A DNA stretch of 64,000 nucleotides. Origin: DATJOJ01 sp035507035 (GTDB lineage Bacteria; Acidobacteriota; Terriglobia; Terriglobales; Acidobacteriaceae). The DNA is taken from positions 20,084-84,083 of the forward strand of contig DATJOJ010000022.1 in NCBI GenBank assembly GCA_035507035.1, in the 5' to 3' direction. Shown one piece after another: positions 8,645 through 17,398 of the stretch; the stretch's first letter is position 1, and each line of letters starts with the position of its first letter. The position numbers were made by a program, and so were the translations under genes. A model generated the notes under the pieces. That model was given only the letters and a program-made list of their open reading frames with translations, made no database searches and was not told where the DNA came from.

Positions 8645-11600
8645 GTGAAGCGATTTTGCATTTTGACGATCGTCTTATTCCTATCCATCTGTAGTGTTGG
8701 CCAGCAACCCGCCCCACTCTACCCTGACAAAGCGATTCTCGACCGCCTCGCGTCGCTCACAACGCTGCCTTTGCCGGATTGGCATTTTCATTCTGATGTT
8801 GCCCATCCGGAAGATCCTTCGATCGATGATTCCGGATGGGAAATCATGCAAGCTGGCACCACCTGGACGGGACCTCGCGTCCTGCGGCGCTGGATCGAGG
8901 TTCCTAGGAGAATCAACGGTTATGCCATTCAGGATGCGCGAGTCAAGCTCGATTTGAATTTCGACTTTCCCTGGAACAACAAAGGCCCCGTCACAATCAC
9001 GGTATTTTCCAATGGCTCGCTGATCTCTCGTGGTGACGACGACATGCAGCAGCCGATTTTGCTCACGCAAACTGCGCACGGCGGGCAGAGATTTCTCGTG
9101 GCTGTGCGAGTGGTTTCCAACTATGCCGCAAGCTCATTCCAGCGCGCACAACTGCTGATCGAACCGCCGCCCGGCCGGCCTGATCCGGCCTTGATAAGGA
9201 CCGAGTTCCTAGCCGCCCGACCGCTAATCGACGCCTACAGCGATGGCAAAGCCGGACGGGAACAAACTCTCGATTCGGCCGAGAAGGCCATCGACTTTTC
9301 GCTTCTCGACAAAGGCGATGAAATGGGCTTCGATGCCTCCTTGCGAAAAGCGCAATCACAACTGGATTCTCTGAAGCCTTGGATGAAGCAATTCACTGTT
9401 CGCGCCATCGGAAACTCCCACATCGACATGGCGTGGCTTTGGCCGTGGACCGAAACGGTCGAAGTTGTGCGAAACACGTTCCAAAGTGTTCTCGATCTGA
9501 TGCGTGAGTATCCCGACCTGAAGTTCACCATGTCGTCTGCTCGAACCTATGAATGGATGCAGGAAAAATATCCCGATCTTTTTCGACAGATTCAGGAGCG
9601 CGTGAAAGAAGGCCGATGGGAGGTCATCGGCGGCATGTGGGTCGAGCCCGACCTGAATATGCCGGCAGGAGAATCGCTGGTTCGGCAGATTTTAGTCGGG
9701 AAACGATACTTTCAGAAGAATTTCGGCGTCGACATTAATATTGGTTGGAATCCCGATTCCTTCGGCTACAACTGGCAACTTCCGCAAATCTACAAGAAGT
9801 CCGGCATCGATTACTTCGTTACCAGCAAGCTGCTCTGGGCCACCGACTACACAAAGTTCCCTTATCGTTTGTTCTGGTGGGAAGCTCCCGACGGCAGTCG
9901 TCTGCTGACCTATTTCCCGCATGAATATGCAAATCAATTTGAAGCTGAACAGATCACCAAGGATCTCGCGTTCTATGCGCCTTCAATCTATGGACCAACC
10001 CTGACCGATCATCCGGAAATGCTGTATCTGTATGGTATCGGCGATCACGGCGGCGGCCCGACGCGTACGATGCTGGATACCGCCGACCGCTTACGGGCGC
10101 CAGACACAGTTTTTCCGAGCATCGATTTCAGCACTGCCAAGGATTTCTTTGCTGATCTTGAAACTAAGCTGCCTGATCTAAAGGTCCCCACGTGGAACGA
10201 CGAGTTGTATTTTGAATATCACCGCGGCGTTTACACCACGCAAGCGGAAACCAAACGACGCATTCGACGCGCAGAGGGGTTGACGCTTGACGCGGAAAAG
10301 TATGCCTCGCTGGCGTCGCTCTTCCAACTTCCCTACCCTCAGGACGATCTGCACCTAGCGTGGAAAAACTTGCTCTTCGATCATTTTCACGACGTTATGC
10401 CAGGCTCTGGCATCGCGGTTAACTATCTCGATGCAAAGCGCAATCTCGAAGACGTCGGTCGCACCGACCAGGCCATCATTCAGCACTCCCTTCGTGAACT
10501 CGCCGTGCACGTCAACACTCTCGGTAAAGGTACGCCAGTGTTAGTCTTCAATTCACTTGCCTGGCCGCGAACCGAGGTGATTGAGACCGAAGTACAGATG
10601 CCCGGACCCGCGAAACAGGTTGAAGTCGTCGATTCTGCCGGCAAGCCGATCGAATCGCAGTTATTGTCGATGGAAGCCGGAACCAATCGCGCGCGGATTC
10701 TGATTCTGGCCAGTACCCCGGCGCTGGGCTATGCGACTTACTTCGTCCGTGCAACCAAGCTGGCGCCGGCAAATCATGTCGCCGTCCATGCTTCGGGAAA
10801 CACTCTTGAAAACGACTTCGTTCGCCTGACCGCCGATCCCCAGACCGGTTGCATGACAAGCCTTTTCGACAAGCAAAGCCGCACAGAATCTCTAGCGAGG
10901 GCAGAAACCGACAGCGGTGGCCCGAAGAATTCCACATGCGGCAACCTGCTGCAAACTTTTTACGACAAACCCAAACGCTGGGACGCGTGGAACATCGACG
11001 CGGACTTTGAAAAACAACACTGGGACCTGGACCACGCCGACGAAGTCAAACTCATCGAAAATGGGCCGCTGCGAGCAGTATTGCGCGTAAAGAACCATTT
11101 CCAGAACTCGACGTTTGTGCAAGACATCACTATGTACGCTGGTGTTTCGCGCGTCGATGTAAACACGCATGTGGAATGGCATGAAAAACATATTCTGCTG
11201 AAGGTCGCTTTCCCGCTCAGCGCTCACAGCGATAAGGCCACATTCTCCATCCCCTATGGCTCCATCGAGCGCCCGACGACTCGTAATACGCCTGCCGAGC
11301 AAGCCAAGTTCGAAGTTCCTGCGCAGAGTTGGGCCGATCTTTCCGATGCAACCCATGGTTTCAGCCTGCTCAACGACTGCAAGTATGGATACGATGCCAA
11401 AGGTAACGTGCTGCGCCTTTCTCTGCTGCGCTCGCCCGAATGGCCCGACCCTCATGCCGACGAGGGCCATCATGAGTTCACCTATTCGCTCTATCCGCAC
11501 GGGGGGACATGGCGGGACGCCTTTACTGTACGTCAGGCCTACGAATTGAATGACAAACTAGCCGCGATGCAAACTGAAACCCATGCAGGCCCCCTCCCGG

Positions 11601-11893
11601 CCGAATATTCGTTTGTCCAGGTCGAAGCTAACAATGTCGTTCTCACCGCGGTCAAGAAAGCCGAGGACGAGAATGCTCTCATTCTGCGCTTCTACGAATG
11701 GGCAGGGAAAGAAGCGGACGTGAAGCTAAGCCTTCCACCGGGTGCACAATCGGCATCTGAGACAAATCTGATGGAAAAGACCGTCGCCCCGTTGAGCCTG
11801 CAGAATAATGCTGTCACCGTGCACACCAAGCCGTATGAAATTAAAACTGTCAAGGTGCAGTTTGCGACGCCGATTACCGATACAACCCAATAA
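8645..11893 (+). CDS. Secreted alpha-mannosidase (GH38)
   Basis: Glycoside hydrolase family 38 enzyme removing alpha-mannosyl residues, 1082 aa, starting at GTG with a short signal peptide. Metal-binding motif GNSHIDMAWLWPWTE starts the catalytic domain (about residues 255-270); GWNPDSFGYNWQLPQ carries the catalytic Asp; YHRGVYTTQAETKRRIRRAE and LLFDHFHDVMPGSG are further GH38 landmarks. The C-terminal half is the beta-sandwich. The sugar porter 18 bp downstream suggests a co-transcribed release-and-uptake unit. Confidence 0.95.
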   Translation: MKRFCILTIVLFLSICSVGQQPAPLYPDKAILDRLASLTTLPLPDWHFHSDVAHPEDPSIDDSGWEIMQAGTTWTGPRVLRRWIEVPRRINGYAIQDARVKLDLNFDFPWNNKGPVTITVFSNGSLISRGDDDMQQPILLTQTAHGGQRFLVAVRVVSNYAASSFQRAQLLIEPPPGRPDPALIRTEFLAARPLIDAYSDGKAGREQTLDSAEKAIDFSLLDKGDEMGFDASLRKAQSQLDSLKPWMKQFTVRAIGNSHIDMAWLWPWTETVEVVRNTFQSVLDLMREYPDLKFTMSSARTYEWMQEKYPDLFRQIQERVKEGRWEVIGGMWVEPDLNMPAGESLVRQILVGKRYFQKNFGVDINIGWNPDSFGYNWQLPQIYKKSGIDYFVTSKLLWATDYTKFPYRLFWWEAPDGSRLLTYFPHEYANQFEAEQITKDLAFYAPSIYGPTLTDHPEMLYLYGIGDHGGGPTRTMLDTADRLRAPDTVFPSIDFSTAKDFFADLETKLPDLKVPTWNDELYFEYHRGVYTTQAETKRRIRRAEGLTLDAEKYASLASLFQLPYPQDDLHLAWKNLLFDHFHDVMPGSGIAVNYLDAKRNLEDVGRTDQAIIQHSLRELAVHVNTLGKGTPVLVFNSLAWPRTEVIETEVQMPGPAKQVEVVDSAGKPIESQLLSMEAGTNRARILILASTPALGYATYFVRATKLAPANHVAVHASGNTLENDFVRLTADPQTGCMTSLFDKQSRTESLARAETDSGGPKNSTCGNLLQTFYDKPKRWDAWNIDADFEKQHWDLDHADEVKLIENGPLRAVLRVKNHFQNSTFVQDITMYAGVSRVDVNTHVEWHEKHILLKVAFPLSAHSDKATFSIPYGSIERPTTRNTPAEQAKFEVPAQSWADLSDATHGFSLLNDCKYGYDAKGNVLRLSLLRSPEWPDPHADEGHHEFTYSLYPHGGTWRDAFTVRQAYELNDKLAAMQTETHAGPLPAEYSFVQVEANNVVLTAVKKAEDENALILRFYEWAGKEADVKLSLPPGAQSASETNLMEKTVAPLSLQNNAVTVHTKPYEIKTVKVQFATPITDTTQ

Positions 11894-11911
11894 TTTCGTC
11901 CAAGAGCTTGC

Positions 11912-13240
11912 ATGAAGCTGAATGCCTATCTCGCAAAAAGCACGGCTGTAGCCGCGTTGGGCGGCCTGATGTTTGGATTCGATACCGCCGTGATCTCCGG
12001 CGCCATCGGAACGCTGCGGCAAACCTACCAGCTTTCGCCGGAAGTTATCGGCATCACAGTCGATAGCGCGGTGTTAGGTGCAATTTTCGGCGCGCTGCTC
12101 GCGGCCATTCCTGGCGAACGCTTCGGCCGGCGGGACAGCCTGAAAATCATGGCGGTCTTGTACCTGACCTCCGCCATTGGCTGCGCGTTCGCGTGGAACT
12201 GGTATGCCCTGATTGTGTTCCGCTTCATCGGAGGGCTTGGGATTGGCGGTTCTTCCGTACTCAGTGCGATGTACCTCGCTGAAATCGCGCCACCCGATCT
12301 GCGCGGGCGCCTCGTAGGATTCTTTCAGTTCAACATCGTGTTCGGCATTCTGGTGGCGTATTTGTCGAATTACCTGATCACCCTGCAAGAGTTCGGCCTC
12401 GCGGAATGGCGGTGGGAACTGGGCGTTACGGCGCTTCCCGCGGCATTATTTTTTGTGACCTTATTTGGGATTCCGCGGAGTCCGCGGTGGCTGGTGAAGA
12501 AAAACCGCATCGAGGAGGCCAGAAAAATCCTGCAACTCACCGGCGAACACGATTACGAGCACGAACTGCAGGAGATTGTTCAATCCATTCACGTGGAGCA
12601 GGAGCAAGCGGCCGAAAAGCTGTTCTCGCGGCGATATCTTCTGCCGATTTTCCTGGCCGTGACCGTGGGCATGTTTAATCAGTTGTCGGGCATCAACGCC
12701 GTCCTATATTACCTTAATGATATTTTTGCTTATGCCGGATTCAGTCGCGCCTCCAGCAGTCTGCAAGCGGTCGCGGTCGGAGGAACCAACCTGCTGTTCA
12801 CGATCCTCGCGATGTCGGTCATCGACAAAATCGGGCGCAAGATTTTGCTGCTGGTTGGCGCCGTGGCAATGGCCCTATGCCTGGCCGGCGTTTCTGTAAT
12901 CTTTTTTTCAGGCAGCCATCAAAATTTACTCGTCTGGTTGCTGATTGGCTTCATTGCGTCTTTCGCGTTTTCGCAGGGGGCGGTGATCTGGGTCTATCTG
13001 GGTGAGGTTTTTCCCAACAATGTCCGCGCCAAGGGACAAAGTCTGGGGAGCTTCTCGCACTGGTTCATGAACGGGCTCATTTCCGTCTGCTTTCCCCTGA
13101 TGGCGGCATCTTCAGGCGGATATCCTTTTGCGTTCTTCGCCGCGATGATGGTGCTGCAATTCTTCGTGGTTCTATTGGTTTATCCAGAAACCAAGGGCCT
13201 GTCGCTCGAAGAGATGCAGAAGAAGATGGGCATCGTGTAA
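11912..13240 (+). CDS. MFS sugar porter
   Basis: Twelve-helix sugar:proton symporter of the XylE/GLUT family, 442 aa. Visible signatures: GLMFGFDTAVISGAIG in helix 1, RFIGGLGIGGSSVLSAMYLAEIAP, PRSPRWLVKK after helix 6, and the C-terminal PETKGLSLEEMQKK. Begins 18 bp after the alpha-mannosidase stop on the same strand, so it probably imports the sugar released by that enzyme (inference). Converges with the fused permease-amidohydrolase gene. Confidence 0.93.
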   Translation: MKLNAYLAKSTAVAALGGLMFGFDTAVISGAIGTLRQTYQLSPEVIGITVDSAVLGAIFGALLAAIPGERFGRRDSLKIMAVLYLTSAIGCAFAWNWYALIVFRFIGGLGIGGSSVLSAMYLAEIAPPDLRGRLVGFFQFNIVFGILVAYLSNYLITLQEFGLAEWRWELGVTALPAALFFVTLFGIPRSPRWLVKKNRIEEARKILQLTGEHDYEHELQEIVQSIHVEQEQAAEKLFSRRYLLPIFLAVTVGMFNQLSGINAVLYYLNDIFAYAGFSRASSSLQAVAVGGTNLLFTILAMSVIDKIGRKILLLVGAVAMALCLAGVSVIFFSGSHQNLLVWLLIGFIASFAFSQGAVIWVYLGEVFPNNVRAKGQSLGSFSHWFMNGLISVCFPLMAASSGGYPFAFFAAMMVLQFFVVLLVYPETKGLSLEEMQKKMGIV

Positions 13241-13305
13241 CGGCGGCTCTCGCTATCCGGACACCAGCTTCTAGCTAGTCGCCAGGAGCTGGCCGGAATG
13301 CTCTT

Positions 13306-15504
13306 CTACTGCTGTTCAAACAGCGCCGTTCGGTCGAGGCGTTCGCCCTTGAAGACGACCATCGATATTCGTTCGGTAGCCGAAATGTCTTCAAGCGGGT
13401 TTCCATCCACAATTAACAAGTCGGCGTCGTTGCCGACGCGAATCGATCCAATATGATCCTCTGCTCGTAACAGTTTCGCCGCGTTGAGAGTTGCAGCTTG
13501 CAAGGCAACGGTTGCAGGAATTCCGGCCTCTACCCAAAGAGCGACTTCATGTTGCACGGTTGGCCCATGAATCACCAGCAAGTTGCCGGCGTCACTGCCG
13601 GTGACCAGCAAAACCCGGTGCTGGTAGGCACGTTTCAGGTTATCGTCGGCAATTTGCATGTCGATGGGATACTTCGAGAGGCGGGCTCGCATGGCTTCGC
13701 CATCTTTCGAAGCGAAGGCGTCGATGGTTCCCTGAATCAGACCCGGTGGGGCAACTTGCTGCACCAAAGACCGTTTGAGCAGGTCCGTGTTGCCAGCAGA
13801 AATATCCTTGAAGGCCTCGCCCACACTCAGAGTCGGGTCGTAGAAACTTCCCTGCGCCGCCATCTGCGCGAATAAAGCGTCGGGAATAGCCTCCCGAAAC
13901 GATCCGTGCTCGATGGAGTTGGCCTTCGCCTGAACCGCATCTGCCACGTCTCGTGCATCCCCTGTGTGGACAGCCAAGGGAAGATTGTCCGCATGGGCTT
14001 CCTGCGCGACGGCATCGAAAAGCCCTGTATCCATGCGGTTGTAAACCAACCCTCCGCCGCCGGATTCCAAGATGGCCTTAATGCAATCCACGCCCTGTTT
14101 TTTTAGATCGTCAACTTGTTGGCGCGCCTGCTCGGGAGATGCCGGAAGTCTCAAGAACTGTTGATTGAGCTGATCACGAATGGGCGGAGGCAAGTCTTTA
14201 AAGTATTCGGTTCCATGACCACCCGGAGCCGTAAACAAGGGGCCGCAAGCGAATAGCTCTGCGCCCAGCATCTCTCCGCTATTGACCGTAGAACGAGCTT
14301 TCAAGATGCTATCAAGCGGATCGCCGACACTTCGTACGGTGGTCACGCCGCTATATAGATACGCCGCAAGATTTCGCAAGAAGACCTTACCCGGGTCGTA
14401 ATCTTTCATGTCAGTCATGATTCCGCCCGGAGCCCCAAGATGGATATGAACGTCGATGAGACCTGGAAGAACAGTCTTGCCGGCAGCTTCGACCGGTTCA
14501 GCTTTCACCGACTTAGGATCCGGTCCAGCTCCATCGTAAATTTCCGCGATTTTGCCGCCTCGCACCAGCACCGCACCATTCTCGATGACCTTGCCGTCGC
14601 CAATGAAAATGCGAGCGCCGCGAATCAGAAAAGTATCGCTGCGCGCCAATTCGCGGTTCAAAGCCTTGGTTTTCTCGACATTCGTGCGGGCGTGCATTTG
14701 CCACGCACCGAGCACTAGAAACGGCGACAGAACACCGACCAGCCAAAGCTTGGCCGAGGCCCGTATCTTCTCCTCCTTTTCCCATCGAAATAGTTTGAAA
14801 GCGACGAATAATCCCACAGCCGCGGTGAGAATCAATGCACCTACCGGCTGCAGGTTGGCGGCGATGCTTTCGTTTCGTAACAACATGCCCTGCACGCCGG
14901 TGACGAGATAGGTCGCGGGGACAAACTGCGTAATGTTGAGCAGCCATGGCGGAAACATCGACAACGGAAAGGTCGCACCGCTCAGGAACAGCATGGGCAA
15001 GTAAACCAACTGCACCAACAGTTGGCTCTCCTGCATCGAGTTGGTTACGGAAGCGAGGATCAGGCCAATGGCGCGAAAAGCAGCAATCGCAATCGAGACA
15101 AATAGCAGGATCGACCAGATCCTATCCGGCCAAGGCATGCCGTAGAGATAATGCGCCAGCCCAAAAATCAGCAGCACGTTCGGCATGTACAAAATCCAGC
15201 CCGTCACCACGGACGCGATCAGCAGCGGCGCAGGCGTAATCGGAGTAACTTTGTAGCGCCGCAGAATGTTGGCTTCGCGCTCCTGCACGGCCCGGATTCC
15301 AGCCCCAAAAAATCCGTTGCCAAGAATACCGATGATCAGCACCATCGCAATCACGATGGTCATGGCCGATCCGCGCTCGGCATGCATCGCCTGCGCGAAG
15401 ATGAAGAAAAAGATCAGAGGAAAGAGGTAGTTAAAAAAGATGACCGAACGCTGACGCAGAGCCAGCTTCAGATCTATATCGATCAATGCCTTGTAGGCGT
15501 TCAT
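13306..15504 (-). CDS. ABC-2 permease fused to amidohydrolase
   Basis: A continuous 732-aa frame. Residues ~1-260 are an ABC-2 exporter permease with about six membrane helices. After another hydrophobic stretch (KLWLVGVLSPFLVLGAW, about 270-290), residues ~305-732 form a complete imidazolonepropionase/prolidase-type amidohydrolase: VLPGLIDVHIHLG (HxH metal site), a Lys in VDCIKAILE, LAVHTGDA, NSIEHGSF and LLVTGSDAGN all retain metal or catalytic residues. The start at 15504 overlaps the ATPase stop (ATGA), so the permease half belongs with that ATPase. No internal stop or frameshift separates the halves; if the frame is correct the enzyme is tethered to the transporter. Confidence 0.88.
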   Translation of the reverse strand: MNAYKALIDIDLKLALRQRSVIFFNYLFPLIFFFIFAQAMHAERGSAMTIVIAMVLIIGILGNGFFGAGIRAVQEREANILRRYKVTPITPAPLLIASVVTGWILYMPNVLLIFGLAHYLYGMPWPDRIWSILLFVSIAIAAFRAIGLILASVTNSMQESQLLVQLVYLPMLFLSGATFPLSMFPPWLLNITQFVPATYLVTGVQGMLLRNESIAANLQPVGALILTAAVGLFVAFKLFRWEKEEKIRASAKLWLVGVLSPFLVLGAWQMHARTNVEKTKALNRELARSDTFLIRGARIFIGDGKVIENGAVLVRGGKIAEIYDGAGPDPKSVKAEPVEAAGKTVLPGLIDVHIHLGAPGGIMTDMKDYDPGKVFLRNLAAYLYSGVTTVRSVGDPLDSILKARSTVNSGEMLGAELFACGPLFTAPGGHGTEYFKDLPPPIRDQLNQQFLRLPASPEQARQQVDDLKKQGVDCIKAILESGGGGLVYNRMDTGLFDAVAQEAHADNLPLAVHTGDARDVADAVQAKANSIEHGSFREAIPDALFAQMAAQGSFYDPTLSVGEAFKDISAGNTDLLKRSLVQQVAPPGLIQGTIDAFASKDGEAMRARLSKYPIDMQIADDNLKRAYQHRVLLVTGSDAGNLLVIHGPTVQHEVALWVEAGIPATVALQAATLNAAKLLRAEDHIGSIRVGNDADLLIVDGNPLEDISATERISMVVFKGERLDRTALFEQQ

Positions 15505-16430
15505 TCGCGCAGGCTCTTTCCGGTGAGTTCGATGAAAACGTCTTCCAGCGTAGGCTGCTTCAGGTGGACGTCGGTAAGCTCCAGGCCCTGCTGGTCGATC
15601 CATTTCACTAAATCGACGAGCGTAGCAGCGGCACGGCGGGAATTGATCGTGAGGGTGCGCCCAGTAGAATCCACGGCTGCACTTGTCGCCTCCGCCCATA
15701 CGGGCCGCTGCTGCGGGAATGGAGTCGCACACGTAACCACAATGCTGGACGCGGTTCGGCTTTGCTGCTGCAGTTTGCGCGGCGTGTCCATGGCGATAAT
15801 CCGCCCTTCATCCACGATGGCCACGCGATCGCACAGCCGCTCTGCCTCTTCGATGTAGTGCGTGGTCATCAGAATGGTGCGGCGCTCTTTTTTCAACTCT
15901 TCGAGCAGAGAATGAATTTCGACTCGTACCTGCGGATCGAGGCCGGTGGTCGGCTCATCGAGAAAAATAAGTTGCGGATCGTTCACCAGGGCCAGAGCCA
16001 GTGCCAACCGCTGCTTCTGGCCGCCCGAGAGAGTACTGTAAAAGGCTTCCCGCTTTTCCTCGAGTTGCAGACGGCGCAGAAGCTGACCCAAGTCGACGTG
16101 ACGAGTGTAAAAAGCGGCAAACAAGTGCATCGCCTCGTGCACGCGAATCTTCTCCGGCAAATTCGTGGCCTGTAGGCAAACGCCGATACGATCCTTGAGC
16201 CGCTCGCGCTGGGTATTGGGATCGAAGCCAAGCACGGTTACCTGCCCACCGGAGCGTGGCCGCAGACCTTCCAGAATCTCGACCGTCGTGGTTTTGCCCG
16301 CGCCGTTTGGCCCGAGCAAGCCAAAAACCTCGCCCGGCGCGATCACAAAGTCAATTCCCTTGACAGCCTCAAGATTGCCATACGACTTCTTGAGGCCCTG
16401 GACAGAGATAGCTGGAGCGGGATCGGGCAT
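15501..16430 (-). CDS. ABC transporter ATP-binding protein
   Basis: 309-aa exporter ATPase. Walker A GPNGAGKTTTVEILEG, signature LSGGQKQRLALALAL, Walker B LIFLDEPTTGLDP, H-loop TTHYIEEAE. The ~80 C-terminal residues are the accessory domain found in drug/antibiotic exporter ATPases (CcmA/DrrA type). Overlaps the permease-amidohydrolase start, so both are translated together. Divergent from the gene at 16596 with a 165-bp shared upstream region. Confidence 0.93.
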   Translation of the reverse strand: MPDPAPAISVQGLKKSYGNLEAVKGIDFVIAPGEVFGLLGPNGAGKTTTVEILEGLRPRSGGQVTVLGFDPNTQRERLKDRIGVCLQATNLPEKIRVHEAMHLFAAFYTRHVDLGQLLRRLQLEEKREAFYSTLSGGQKQRLALALALVNDPQLIFLDEPTTGLDPQVRVEIHSLLEELKKERRTILMTTHYIEEAERLCDRVAIVDEGRIIAMDTPRKLQQQSRTASSIVVTCATPFPQQRPVWAEATSAAVDSTGRTLTINSRRAAATLVDLVKWIDQQGLELTDVHLKQPTLEDVFIELTGKSLRE

Positions 16431-16595
16431 GGAAGAACGTTAAGGCTACCGGAGAATTTCCCGCGAGTCAAAACGCTAGAATCCCCGGAATTTGTGCGGG
16501 AAAACGCTTACCTCGACTTGGCAAATCCGTCTAACAAGCGTACAGTGTCTGTTTTCCCACTATAAAGGCATAGTTTATCTTCAGGAGCCTGCTTC

Positions 16596-17348
16596 ATGCG
16601 CAATTGCTTCGCCAGTGTGCTCATTCTGCTCGGCTGCAGCCTGCTCGCCTTTTCCCAGACCGCCGATGAGCTGATCAATAAAAATATCGAAGCCCGGGGC
16701 GGGATGGACAAAATTAAGGCGGTTCAGACCATTCGCGTTACGGGCAAACAAGTTTCGCCCGGCGGGTTTACCATTTCGCTGACCGTCGAGAACAAGCGCC
16801 CGAATCTGGTCCGCACTGCATTTTCGCTTCAGGGAATGACCGGAGTAGAAGCATACGATGGAAGCACCGGCTGGCGTATTAGCCCGTTCGGTGGCAAGAA
16901 AGACCCGCAATTGATGGGCGAAGACGATGTGCGTGACATGCTCATCGATTCCGACTTCGATGGTCCGCTCGTGGACTACAAGGCCAAGGGAAACACCGTC
17001 GAATACATGGGCCACGACACCGTGGACGGCGATGACGCCCTGCGCCTGAAAGTTACGCTCAAAGATGGCGATATCGTTTATTACTATCTCGATCCGGACG
17101 CTTACCTCGTGATCCGCGAGGAACGCCAGGAATTCATTCGCGGTTCGGTGCGCGAGCACGCCAGTGAGATGGGTTCGTATAAGCCCATCCACGGGGTGAT
17201 GTACCCATTTTCAATCAGCTCCGGCCCCAAAGATGATCCGACTTCGTGGTCGACGATTACCATCGACAAAGTCGAAGTCAATCTTCCCCTGGAAGATTCT
17301 GATTTTGCGCTACCTGCATCGCTTAAGAAGGAAGCGCCGAAACCGTGA
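16596..17348 (+). CDS. LolA-like secreted lipoprotein-sorting-type protein
   Basis: 250 aa with a signal peptide (RNCFASVLILLGCSLLAF-SQ). The mature region begins TADELINKNIEARGGMDKIK, the typical start of outer-membrane lipoprotein-sorting (LolA/LppX-fold) proteins of this type, and continues as alternating beta strands with YDGSTGWRISPFGG and YYLDPDAYLVIR. Probably periplasmic and possibly lipid-binding; the exact role is not determined. Spaced 50 bp before the BNR protein and likely co-transcribed. Confidence 0.7.
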   Translation: MRNCFASVLILLGCSLLAFSQTADELINKNIEARGGMDKIKAVQTIRVTGKQVSPGGFTISLTVENKRPNLVRTAFSLQGMTGVEAYDGSTGWRISPFGGKKDPQLMGEDDVRDMLIDSDFDGPLVDYKAKGNTVEYMGHDTVDGDDALRLKVTLKDGDIVYYYLDPDAYLVIREERQEFIRGSVREHASEMGSYKPIHGVMYPFSISSGPKDDPTSWSTITIDKVEVNLPLEDSDFALPASLKKEAPKP

Positions 17349-17398
17349 GTTTAGATCCGTCCGTCTGGCACGAACATTTCAATGAGGATTTCGAACCA

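Noticed and set aside
15505..15732. N-terminal extension of the permease-amidohydrolase frame
   Set aside because: It overlaps the ATPase gene in another frame; the ATG at 15504 overlapping the ATPase stop gives a typical permease N-terminus.
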